DNA of 64,000 bases, taken from Sedimentitalea todarodis (GTDB lineage Bacteria; Pseudomonadota; Alphaproteobacteria; Rhodobacterales; Rhodobacteraceae). How positions within the stretch are numbered: the first letter of the stretch is position 1; the number at the start of each line of letters is the position of its first letter. Below, piece after piece: positions 1-7,513 of this stretch. The stretch covers positions 1 through 64,000 of the forward strand of contig NZ_JASMWN010000002.1 of the NCBI RefSeq assembly GCF_032595355.1. Reading direction: 5' to 3'. Position numbers and translations under genes: made by a program. The notes beneath the pieces are model-generated. The model did not search any database, had not been told where the DNA came from, and saw only the letters and a list, made by a program, of their open reading frames with translations.

Positions 1-147
1 TTCGCCGGGTCCGAGCGTGGCGGGCAGCGCGCCGCCGCCATGTATTCCCTGATCGGCACGGCCAAACTGAACGGTATCGATCCGCAGGCCTGGCTCGCCG
101 ACGTCATCGCCCGCATCTCCGTATCCGTCCGGTCTGACTGGTGTTGA
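1..147 (+). pseudogene. IS66-family transposase (TnpC-like), C-terminal fragment
   Basis: The reading frame is open from the first base and ends with TGA at 145-147, giving 48 residues. It contains a GSERGG motif, an AAAMYSLIGTAKLNG stretch and then DPQAWLADVIARI, the conserved C-terminal region of IS66 transposases. After ARI the sequence no longer looks like the family, whose proteins normally run on for a dozen or more residues to a conserved DELLPW-type end. The 3' end therefore seems to have been lost at about base 117-120 and replaced by unrelated DNA. The upstream part lies outside the window, so it cannot be said whether the rest of the element is intact. Confidence 0.75.
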
Positions 148-695
148 CTTATTCGGCCTTGATAGGAGACATTCTGTCGGTACCAGGTCGGAAAGTGATA
201 CTATGGTCGAACTACATTCGAACCATTGAAAGTCTCTTGGTCCGTATTCCTGGCGCAGTTGCTATCTACGGAGCGACCCCGAATGATGAACGTCAGGAAA
301 TAGCGCGGCGTTTTCAAGAAGACGCAGAAACGCGGGTTCTGATTGCGAACCCAGCCGTTGCTGGCACTGGTTTCACCTTCACCGCCGCCAGCTTCACAAT
401 TTACGAGTCGTTGTCTTGGCGCTACGACCACTATGCGCAAAGTCAGGATTGCAACCATCGCATCGGACAGACTGAACCCGTCACCTATATGAGGTTACTC
501 GCTGCCGACACCATTGAGGAAGCCGTCGTGATCGCACTGGAACGCAAGTCCGCACTGGCACGTGGATTGCTTGGCGATGAAGGAGCAGACGCATCGGTGT
601 CACAATTGTCACAGGCAGAAATGTGTGAGTTGCTTGCGTACAATCGCCTTCCTGAAAATGAAGCAACAGACCGCTCCACTATGGTGCTCTCGTAG
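141..695 (+). pseudogene. SNF2-type helicase, C-terminal fragment
   Basis: The 184-residue frame covers most of a helicase C-terminal (RecA-like lobe 2) domain. A KVILWSNYI strand is followed by a GATPNDERQEIARRF segment, motif V (VAGTGFT) and motif VI (QSQDCNHRIGQ), the signature of the SNF2/Rad54-like superfamily 2 group. Lobe 1, with Walker A and the DEAH-type Walker B, is absent. The frame opens with a GTG just after an in-frame TGA and overlaps the IS66 remnant by seven bases, so the 5' part of the gene was probably removed by the same rearrangement. It is an inactive relic on present evidence, although the GTG could in principle start a short protein. Such helicases are common on phages, plasmids and defence islands. 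Confidence 0.7.
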
Positions 696-816
696 ACAAT
701 GCACCAGATCACGCCAAGGTAGCGACCAAATAGCGTATCTCACATTTGATCCCGGGACACAAAGCTAATGTCCTACGCAATAGGTTTTGAGTAACTATCT
801 CAAATTAAATGATAAT

Positions 817-831
817 TTGGTGCGGGCGGTG
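817..831. repeat. Distal attachment-site copy (15-bp direct repeat)
   Basis: The 15 bases TTGGTGCGGGCGGTG are identical to 9536-9550, where they form the CCA tail, discriminator, acceptor stem and first T-stem base of the tRNA-Leu gene read on the opposite strand. Flanking bases differ on both sides. The copy lies 144 bp before the integrase start, as expected for the distal boundary of an element inserted at a tRNA 3' end. No functional tRNA body adjoins it. Confidence 0.7.
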
Positions 832-974
832 CGCATTGAAGGCTTAAATCATCACGCTTCACCATGTATCAAATTTAATATACTTCAATAGCTTACGCTC
901 AACCTCCCACTCCACGCTGTTGCATTCTGCTCCATACTATACCACATCCTGAGGGGGACGCTAAGGGGGACGGA

Positions 975-2141
975 ATGACGAGAGCATTGAACAAGTTATC
1001 TGCGGCTTTCGTAAAGTTTGCGCCACTAGGAAAACACTCCGATGGCGGTGGTCTCTGGCTTCATCGACGAACCGATGGTGGCGGGCAGTGGGTTTTGCGC
1101 GTGACTGTTCACGGGAGGCGGCGTGAGATGGGGTTGGGTTCTGCCACCAACACTCCGTTAAAGCAGGTCCGAATTGAAGCCGAAAAATGGCGGGCAGTAG
1201 CCCGTGACGGCAAGGATCCGATTAAGGAACGCGAAAGACAGCGCCGCCTTGCCGAGCGCAGTATGCACATTCTGAGCGATGTGGCTCGCGATTGCTTCGA
1301 AACCCGCAAAGCCGAACTCAAGGGCGAAGGGAAAGCCGGGCGCTGGTTTTCGCCTTTGGAGCTGCACGTCCTGCCGAAACTGGGCAAGGTTCCCGTGGCG
1401 GAGATCGATCAAATAGATGTCAGAAACACCCTTTTGCCGATCTGGCATAGCAAGGCCGCAACAGCGCGGAAGGCTATGGAGCGTCTGTCGGTCTGCCTGC
1501 AACACGGCGCGGCACTCGGTCTGCACGTGGATCTGCAAGCCCCGGCCAAGGCCCGCGCCTTGTTGGGAGCCCAACGTCACAAGGTCACCCATATTCCGTT
1601 TTTACCTTGGCAGGAAGTTCCTGCTTTCTATGCATCGCTAGATCAGGACACCGTTACTAATCTTGCGCTTCGCCTTCTGATCCTGACGATTGGTACAAGG
1701 TCCGGTCCCTTGCGCTTTTTGCGAGAAGAACAGATTCACGATGATGTCTGGATTGTGCCTGCCGACGAGATGAAGGGAAAACGCAACTCCGGGTCAGACT
1801 TTCGTGTACCGCTGTCCCGCCAGGCAATGGCTGTGATCAACAAGGCGCGCTCCCACGAAAGGGACGGGTACCTGTTTCCCAGCGTTCGCAAGGGTGTAAT
1901 ATCGGATGCCACAATGTCTCGACTGATGGAAAGACGCGGTATGGAGGCACGGCCACATGGTTTCCGCTCCAGCTTTCGAACATGGTGTTCAGAGGCTGCA
2001 GAAGCACCTTGGGAGATCGCTGAAGAGTGTCTTGCACATAGTACGGGCGGCAAGGTGGAACGGTCCTACAAAAGGACGGATTTTCTGGAGCAGCGACGGA
2101 AACTGATGCAGCGATGGGCAGACTTTGTGGTGCCAGCATGA
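975..2141 (+). CDS. int: Tyrosine recombinase / integrase (P4-type, DUF4102)
   Basis: The 388-residue length and layout match P4-like phage integrases: an N-terminal DUF4102 arm-binding domain (about residues 1-85, with a GGGLWLHRRTDGGGQW core), a central SAM-like domain and a C-terminal catalytic domain. In the catalytic domain the first arginine is in TIGTRSGPLR, the HxxR box is HGFRSSFR, and the distal H and nucleophilic Tyr are in AHSTGG-KVERSYKR. It should cut and join the tRNA-Leu 3' end and the element's own site. The ATG follows a purine-rich region (951-972) in which GGGGGAC occurs twice, and the second copy can serve as ribosome-binding site. The stop codon overlaps the next gene by four bases. 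Confidence 0.92.
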   Translation: MTRALNKLSAAFVKFAPLGKHSDGGGLWLHRRTDGGGQWVLRVTVHGRRREMGLGSATNTPLKQVRIEAEKWRAVARDGKDPIKERERQRRLAERSMHILSDVARDCFETRKAELKGEGKAGRWFSPLELHVLPKLGKVPVAEIDQIDVRNTLLPIWHSKAATARKAMERLSVCLQHGAALGLHVDLQAPAKARALLGAQRHKVTHIPFLPWQEVPAFYASLDQDTVTNLALRLLILTIGTRSGPLRFLREEQIHDDVWIVPADEMKGKRNSGSDFRVPLSRQAMAVINKARSHERDGYLFPSVRKGVISDATMSRLMERRGMEARPHGFRSSFRTWCSEAAEAPWEIAEECLAHSTGGKVERSYKRTDFLEQRRKLMQRWADFVVPA

Positions 2142-2830
2142 GCGCACAGTCGAAGTACATGGCAATCGCGAGTCTCGCTGATCGAAGACACCCGGAGCGA
2201 GAGCGTATTGACTGGCAGCACTACGAGGATTTGGCGAATCAGGAAACGGATACCGAGACCACATTGGTCTTTTCCGAAATGGCAAAGTCAAAGATAGTCG
2301 AAGCTCTTGATCTGATGGCCCGAAGCACGCTCGAAAAGTCGCAACGAGTCACACTAGAAGACCTAAAAGACCAGACCCAACTGATCTTCAGTATGATCAA
2401 GGACCTGCCCGATCAGGAAATTCTAGAAAACCCAGACTTGTTCGGGGCAAACAAGGAATTGGAGGAAGTACTGTTACAAATTCTAGGACATACGACATCG
2501 TCGGTAGACGTCGAGAAATCGATCCCACAACGAACGAGAATCTTCCTGAGTTACTTGCGCAATAGCCCGCAGGATATGACCATGCATTTGCCGTCTTCAG
2601 AGGCAATGGCCGCATACGAAATTCGTGAGGCTTTCAAAGTTTCAGGGATGAATATAAAAATCCGGCATACTCGTCCCTCCTCTATCCCAGAAGGTTGCGA
2701 GCCGATCAGTGCCTTCGAGAAGTTTGTCTTCGACTTCATACTAGTTGAGGTGGGGACAGATTCAAACGCCCGCAAGATACTCTACCGACGTCTTATTGAA
2801 GCTGACAAGGCAGTCCGATCGAAGAGATAA
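2138..2830 (+). CDS. Hypothetical island protein coupled to the integrase
   Basis: The predicted soluble protein has 230 residues and no motif I recognise. The chosen start (MSAQSKYM) gives an ATGA overlap with the integrase stop codon and so suggests translational coupling; a start eight codons upstream lies inside the integrase gene and is less likely. The central part is rich in acidic residues and predicted helix (ENPDLFGANKELEEVLLQIL), and the C-terminus is basic. There are no membrane segments or signal peptide. Position suggests a role tied to integration, excision or regulation, but nothing in the sequence proves it. Confidence 0.7.
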   Translation: MSAQSKYMAIASLADRRHPERERIDWQHYEDLANQETDTETTLVFSEMAKSKIVEALDLMARSTLEKSQRVTLEDLKDQTQLIFSMIKDLPDQEILENPDLFGANKELEEVLLQILGHTTSSVDVEKSIPQRTRIFLSYLRNSPQDMTMHLPSSEAMAAYEIREAFKVSGMNIKIRHTRPSSIPEGCEPISAFEKFVFDFILVEVGTDSNARKILYRRLIEADKAVRSKR

Positions 2831-2918
2831 AATACTGCAATAAAATGATAAAAACCCGTCCGTGGCGAGCAAGGCATCCTGTGACATCCTGAGATCACCC
2901 AATACAGGAGATCACAGC

Positions 2919-3107
2919 ATGACACGTTATCTAGCAGCAACCCAAGTTCAAGAGCGTTTCCAAATCAGCCGCTCCACTCTGTATCGCTGGCAAGTATGTC
3001 AAACGGTCGCATTCCCTCGCCCTGTAAAGATCGGTCACCGCATTCTTTGGCGTGAAGCCGACCTTACTGCTTTTGATGAGAAACTCGCCACCAGTGGCAC
3101 GACCTGA
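2919..3107 (+). CDS. AlpA-family excisionase/transcriptional regulator
   Basis: The 62-residue protein is almost entirely a winged/MerR-like helix-turn-helix: FQISRSTLYRW is the recognition region, followed by FPRPVKIGHRILWREADL, the conserved AlpA wing. The ATG at 2919 is preceded by an AGGAG ribosome-binding site. Small AlpA proteins sit beside P4-like integrases and act as excisionase or as activator of the integrase gene. Here it lies between the integrase module and the replication module, which fits that control role. The length is normal for the family. Confidence 0.85.
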   Translation: MTRYLAATQVQERFQISRSTLYRWQVCQTVAFPRPVKIGHRILWREADLTAFDEKLATSGTT

Positions 3108-3194
3108 CGGTCTGCCAGACTCTGCGCAGCCGTTTCTGAGTCAACGAATGCCGCGCATCAATATCTGAAATCACAACAAAATCGGAGGCTCTTA

Positions 3195-3473
3195 ATGAGC
3201 GAACAAAACAACGCCCCTGGGCGACGGTGCCATCATGTCTTCAAATTGGTCTTCGGACCCGAATTCGAAGCAGAATGGTCAGACACGACGTGGAGAGATA
3301 CGCCATCCAAGGTCGTGGTCAGACCCGGAAAAGTCGCGACCCTCGTTGGATTTGTGGCCGCCGATGGCGAAGCACGGCGCGGCTTCCTGCTTCTACCGGA
3401 TGAGGCGATCCACCTCGGTCTCAGTCTGCAACGCAATGGCGCCCTTTCAAAGGCTATGGGGGATTTCACATGA
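3195..3473 (+). CDS. Small hypothetical protein upstream of primase
   Basis: This 92-residue soluble protein begins MSEQNNAPGRR and is preceded by a GGAGG-type ribosome-binding site. It has no family I can name. The stop codon overlaps the ATG of the following DUF3987 gene by four bases (ATGA), so the two are almost certainly translated together. Its middle contains a short beta-rich segment (SKVVVRPGKVATLVGFV). Placement suggests an accessory replication role, which is inference only. Confidence 0.7.
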   Translation: MSEQNNAPGRRCHHVFKLVFGPEFEAEWSDTTWRDTPSKVVVRPGKVATLVGFVAADGEARRGFLLLPDEAIHLGLSLQRNGALSKAMGDFT

Positions 3474-5836
3474 ACCTTCCCCCACGCTTTCTGAACTGGC
3501 GCATAGTCGATGGGCGCAAGGTGCCCTGTCGTGCGGATGGAACCATATGCAACGCTCACGCCCCTGCGAACCATACGGACTTTGCGACAGCATCGACGTC
3601 ACAATACGGTGTGGCTTTCGACGTCCGTGCCGAGGACGGTCTGTTTTTTCTGGACATGGACAAGTGTCGGGACGACGCGGGCAACTGGACCGCCAAAGCC
3701 ACGGCTATATTCACATCGTTCAATGGTGCGTGGGGCGAGGTCTCGCAGTCCGGCAAGGGTCTACATATCATGGGGCGCTGCGATCCGTCGCGTCTCGCTG
3801 ATAGAAGGAACAAGTGGGATGGGTGGCTTGAATTTTATACGGACGGCCGGTTTGTCGCTTTTGGTGGAGCCGGATGGGCACCCATTGGTGGCGAAGCCAG
3901 ACCGGACCAAGACTGGACCGACCAGCTCCTGAAATTGGTTCCTGCGCGCAAACATCGTGGGGAACTTCCCCGAGGTGTGGATGACCGCTACACAGGCAAC
4001 TGGACTGATGAAAAGTTGATTGAAAGGATGTTCGCTGCGAGTGGTGGTGCCGGGGCAGCGTTCGGGCTCAAGGCGACCGTGCGTGATCTATGGGATGCCA
4101 AGGCGGACATCCTCGGGCGCCTCTATCCCGCGTTCGACGGCAAGGGTGACTTTGACCACTCGTCGGCTGATGCGGCACTCATGGCGCACCTGGCGTTCTG
4201 GACCGGCAAGGACATGCCCCGCATGGACCAACTGTTCCGACGCAGCGCACTGATGCGCGAGAAATACGAGAAGCGCGCAGACTATCGGCGCGATACAATC
4301 CAAAACGCAGCACGTCTGTGCGAAGAAGTCTATTCCGTTGGCGGAAACGGACAATCGGCTGACGAAACCCAGAACGGTTGGGAGCCTTTACCGTCAGCCT
4401 TCACACAAGCAGACCTGTTGCCAGCCCCAATGCTTGAATTGGCGGCGTTTCTACCCCCTGCCCTCGCGCAGTGGATCGATGATGCCGCAAAGGCTAAGAG
4501 CGCGCCGCCAGACTATGTATTCTTCGCATTCCTGAGCGTTTCGGCTTCGCTCATTGGCAATGCCCGCAAGGTCAGCCCCAAGCCGTCCTGGTCACAAGCA
4601 GTATCTATCTGGCCCATGTGCATCGGCAACCCTTCATCGGGTAAAAGCCCAGCACTGGATGCGGTAATCGACCCACTACGCGTGGTCGAAAATCCGATCC
4701 GAAAGAAGGCTGAAAGCGAGTTTGCAGAGTGGAAGTCGAAGAAGGCACTAGCGGACATGGCGGAAGACGGATGGAAAAAAACGGTAAGATTGGCATTTGC
4801 CAAAAATGAAACGCCCCCTGAAAAACCCAAAGCCATGACCATAGCGCCAGAACCCCACATGCCCCGTTTGATGGTATCGGATTGCACGATAGAGAAATTA
4901 GCAACGATTTGTGCAGCGCAGCCAAAGGGTATCTTGCAGTTTCGCGATGAGCTCTCCGGCTGGCTGCTGGGTATGGTTCGCTACAGCAACAGCAGTGACC
5001 GGCCTTTCTGGCTGGAAGCAAACGGCGGACGATCCTATTCGGTCGAACGTGTTGGCCGCGATACCGTTACTATTCCCAGGCTGCTTATCAACGTATTAGG
5101 TGGAATTCAGCCTGACAAGCTGAAGTCGCTCCTGATTGATGGTGATGACGATGGGTTGTTGGCGAGATTCATCCCTGTGTGGCCCGATTCCGTTCCCCTC
5201 GAAGATCACCTGGAGGGCTATTCAGATACTTTGGCGGTGAAGGTATTTGAACGCTTGTGTGGGTTAGAAATGTACACAGACGAAGCTGGAGATTCCATTC
5301 CGATCACTCGTGCCTTCGATGCCACCGCGCGCAAGGAGTTCCACGCCTTCCGCGAACGGTTAATCCAGTTGGAAGCCGACGCTTCCGGAGCACTGGTGCC
5401 CTTTCTTGGCAAGCTACCAGGACTGACCGCGACCTTTTCCCTACTAAGAGGGTACATTCGTTGGGCAAATGATAACAGCATGACCGAACCGGATATTGTC
5501 AGCAGTGATGATGTTGTCTCCTCAATAGCGCTCGCCGAACGCTATATCATACCAATGGCCCAGCGCTGCTATTCCGCATTTGGTGCAACCAAAGAGATAT
5601 CCAACGCCGTAAGACTTCTCAATATAATCAAACAGCGCGGCTGGACGGAGTTCACACAGCGCAAGTTACAGCGAACTTTGGGCAACCGGATTTCCAGCGC
5701 ACGCGAACTTGAAGCACAGATCAAAGAGCTGAAGGCTGTCGATGCCGTACGTGAAACCGTGTCACAGACAAACTCTCAAGTTGGCCGTCCGTCCAAACGC
5801 TTTGTCGTAAACCCCTACGTCTATCAGGAAGAATGA
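3470..5836 (+). CDS. Primase/helicase-like replication protein (DUF3987)
   Basis: This 788-residue protein is the likely replication protein of the island. The N-terminal 150 residues resemble the primase-polymerase domains of mobile-element replication proteins: VAFDVRAEDGLFFLDMDKC holds an acidic FLDMD motif, followed by SQSGKGLHIMG with a conserved SGKGLH box. A helical bundle follows (about 150-290), similar to that of NrS-1-type polymerases. From about residue 320 the DUF3987 P-loop domain begins, with Walker A GNPSSGKSP near residue 386 and a FRDELSGWL acidic segment near 490. Together these features suggest priming plus unwinding. The exact primase family needs a profile search; the DUF3987 part is the firmer call. 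Confidence 0.8.
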   Translation: MNLPPRFLNWRIVDGRKVPCRADGTICNAHAPANHTDFATASTSQYGVAFDVRAEDGLFFLDMDKCRDDAGNWTAKATAIFTSFNGAWGEVSQSGKGLHIMGRCDPSRLADRRNKWDGWLEFYTDGRFVAFGGAGWAPIGGEARPDQDWTDQLLKLVPARKHRGELPRGVDDRYTGNWTDEKLIERMFAASGGAGAAFGLKATVRDLWDAKADILGRLYPAFDGKGDFDHSSADAALMAHLAFWTGKDMPRMDQLFRRSALMREKYEKRADYRRDTIQNAARLCEEVYSVGGNGQSADETQNGWEPLPSAFTQADLLPAPMLELAAFLPPALAQWIDDAAKAKSAPPDYVFFAFLSVSASLIGNARKVSPKPSWSQAVSIWPMCIGNPSSGKSPALDAVIDPLRVVENPIRKKAESEFAEWKSKKALADMAEDGWKKTVRLAFAKNETPPEKPKAMTIAPEPHMPRLMVSDCTIEKLATICAAQPKGILQFRDELSGWLLGMVRYSNSSDRPFWLEANGGRSYSVERVGRDTVTIPRLLINVLGGIQPDKLKSLLIDGDDDGLLARFIPVWPDSVPLEDHLEGYSDTLAVKVFERLCGLEMYTDEAGDSIPITRAFDATARKEFHAFRERLIQLEADASGALVPFLGKLPGLTATFSLLRGYIRWANDNSMTEPDIVSSDDVVSSIALAERYIIPMAQRCYSAFGATKEISNAVRLLNIIKQRGWTEFTQRKLQRTLGNRISSARELEAQIKELKAVDAVRETVSQTNSQVGRPSKRFVVNPYVYQEE

Positions 5837-6682
5837 GAGACGACCCAAGTGACAAAATTGACAAAACCCATCCATCTCAAGAGTATTGTCAGTTTTGTCA
5901 TCCTGCGTTGTGAAATTAGCTAGAATTTTCAGCCGCTAGAATTCCAGTGTGGTCGCGCGTTACCCTCGCCCGGTCACGCTGTGGGAGGACCCAAAGCTAA
6001 CGATCTCGCCCGGCGTGGCGGATGACAGCGCTCGGCCGATTTCGGTAAAAAAAAGCTCTTCAATCAGAAATTTGCCTCGAATATTTGGGACATCGCTCCT
6101 GAAAATACCCGTTTGGCAGAAATAATCTGCGAAATAGCCGCTCCACGGAATGTTGTTCTGCCGACTTATCCGCTTTCCGCCGAATGGGAAGTTTTGCAAC
6201 GAAATCGGCCCGAAGCCAACATCCGTCTACCTGTTTTACTGCTGTGATGCGGCCGTGCGCGGCATGAGCGAAATCTAGGGCTGAACGAACAATGGGAATG
6301 CGGACGAAAACGGGCTTTCACTGCATTTAGAGTTAAAGTCTAGTCCATTCCTTTCATCGCTGAACATCGAATATCTGTTCAACGAGCAGCTTCTTCAGTC
6401 ATACACTCTCGTCCTCTAGTCATTTGAGCCGTCTATCATCGGAAACCGTCACGCCACCGCACTATTCTTTCCAAGCATAAGAGGTATGTTCTGACATCCC
6501 ATATTTGCGGCAAGGGGCCCTCGCACCTCACACCAGAGTCACATTCAGCCAGAATGCCAATTATCTGCTCTCCGCCGTACCTCAGTCGCTTCTTTGCCGG
6601 TCGCTTCGTTGGGCCGGGCTCTGGTTCCAAGAGGGGGAAAATCTGATGGCAGGTCAGCGTCCCTGAAGCTATGGGAAGTCAA
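5837..6682. other. Non-coding stretch inside the island
   Basis: These 846 bp separate the plus-strand replication module from the minus-strand cargo operon, which converges on it. They begin with the inverted repeat at 5850-5900. I see no gene with a convincing start, ribosome-binding site or family match. A minus-strand open frame at 5960-6199 (79 codons) has none of these. No clear terminator for the cargo operon was found either. The stretch could be a replication origin region or decayed DNA. Confidence 0.5.
5850..5900. repeat. Inverted repeat of TGACAAAA-type units after the primase gene
   Basis: TGACAAAATTGACAA (5850-5864) and TTGTCAGTTTTGTCA (5886-5900) are inverted copies matching at 14 of 15 bases, separated by 21 bp. 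Each arm itself holds two spaced GACAA units, so the array looks like iterons as well as a hairpin. It starts 14 bp after the primase stop codon. It may be the replication origin bound by the primase/helicase, or a terminator; there is no long T-run after it, which favours a protein-binding site. Confidence 0.5.
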
Positions 6683-7513
6683 TCAGAGGTTATAAGTGTC
6701 CTTGATTTGAGTAAGACACCGACCACGTGACATCTTCGAACGTCCTGGTCTAGTTTTGTTGAGTTCTTTACAAACGAATGTATCCCAAAGAATGTTGAAT
6801 GCTTTGTTTTCCGCCGATGCATCCCAGTCTTCTCGCTGCCGCCAGTCAATGGCCCAGCGTCTACACATCTCGCCAAAGAGCTCTCGGTTGAACGTGAGTA
6901 CCAGCGTATCTACAGCTTCCACTGTTCGCTGTAGCAATGCAAAATTAACCGCGATCCTTACTGGCTCGCTATATCGCTTCGCCTGAATCTTAACGGCATT
7001 CCGACCCGGTAGGATTCCTCCATTATGGACAATTCCGTGCCGCAAATGACAAACAATGTCATATTCCCCAAGCGGGCCCTCAAAAACGGAATCCTTCAGT
7101 GCAAAACGCAAGTATCCCTTAGAGGCCTTGGCAATTTCATCTTTGGAGCTGAAGGATAAGTGTTCAAAAGCGCTTCTCCTAAATTCTGAATAGCCGTGCC
7201 AGAGAACCCCTCCAAGATTGATCTGTTTTTCCGCTGCAACCTGCCTAGATATTGGGCAGGTCTCTAGCGTTGCCGAGAGGATGGATCGAAAATACGCTTC
7301 CGCCGCAGAAACCGAGCCTAGCAACAACAATCCGCCTAAGTGCGGATTCTGAGACAGCCTATGCGGCGTTCCATATTCGAGTAAACTGCGCGAGTGCTTG
7401 ACATAAGCGTCTATTGGGCTGGGAGATCGGATCTCTTGTAGGAAAGCGTCCACTGACCCGATGCTGCTCGAAGACGGTGAGGCATTCACATAGTCCAATA
7501 TCGAAAGAGTCAT
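6683..7513 (-). CDS. HEPN-like protein, partner of the island ATPase
   Basis: The protein has 276 residues and is predicted to be mostly helical. Residues 65-80 (GSVSAAEAYFRSIL) resemble helix 1 of RiboL-PSP/MAE_28990-type HEPN domains. Residues 157-164 (LRHGIVHN) contain R158-H159-x3-H163, the R-x4-H motif that forms the active site of HEPN ribonucleases. The C-terminal quarter is basic (KTRPGRSKMSRGR). Its ATG overlaps the stop codon of the upstream ATPase gene by four bases, so the two are translationally coupled. HEPN proteins paired with ATPases act as RNase toxins or effectors in several anti-phage systems. Nuclease function is inferred from the motif and pairing; the rest of the protein matches nothing I know. 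Confidence 0.7.
   Translation of the reverse strand: MTLSILDYVNASPSSSSIGSVDAFLQEIRSPSPIDAYVKHSRSLLEYGTPHRLSQNPHLGGLLLLGSVSAAEAYFRSILSATLETCPISRQVAAEKQINLGGVLWHGYSEFRRSAFEHLSFSSKDEIAKASKGYLRFALKDSVFEGPLGEYDIVCHLRHGIVHNGGILPGRNAVKIQAKRYSEPVRIAVNFALLQRTVEAVDTLVLTFNRELFGEMCRRWAIDWRQREDWDASAENKAFNILWDTFVCKELNKTRPGRSKMSRGRCLTQIKDTYNL

Noticed and set aside
5960..6199. Small minus-strand open frame in the island gap
   Set aside because: 79 codons, no ribosome-binding site or family pattern; probably chance.
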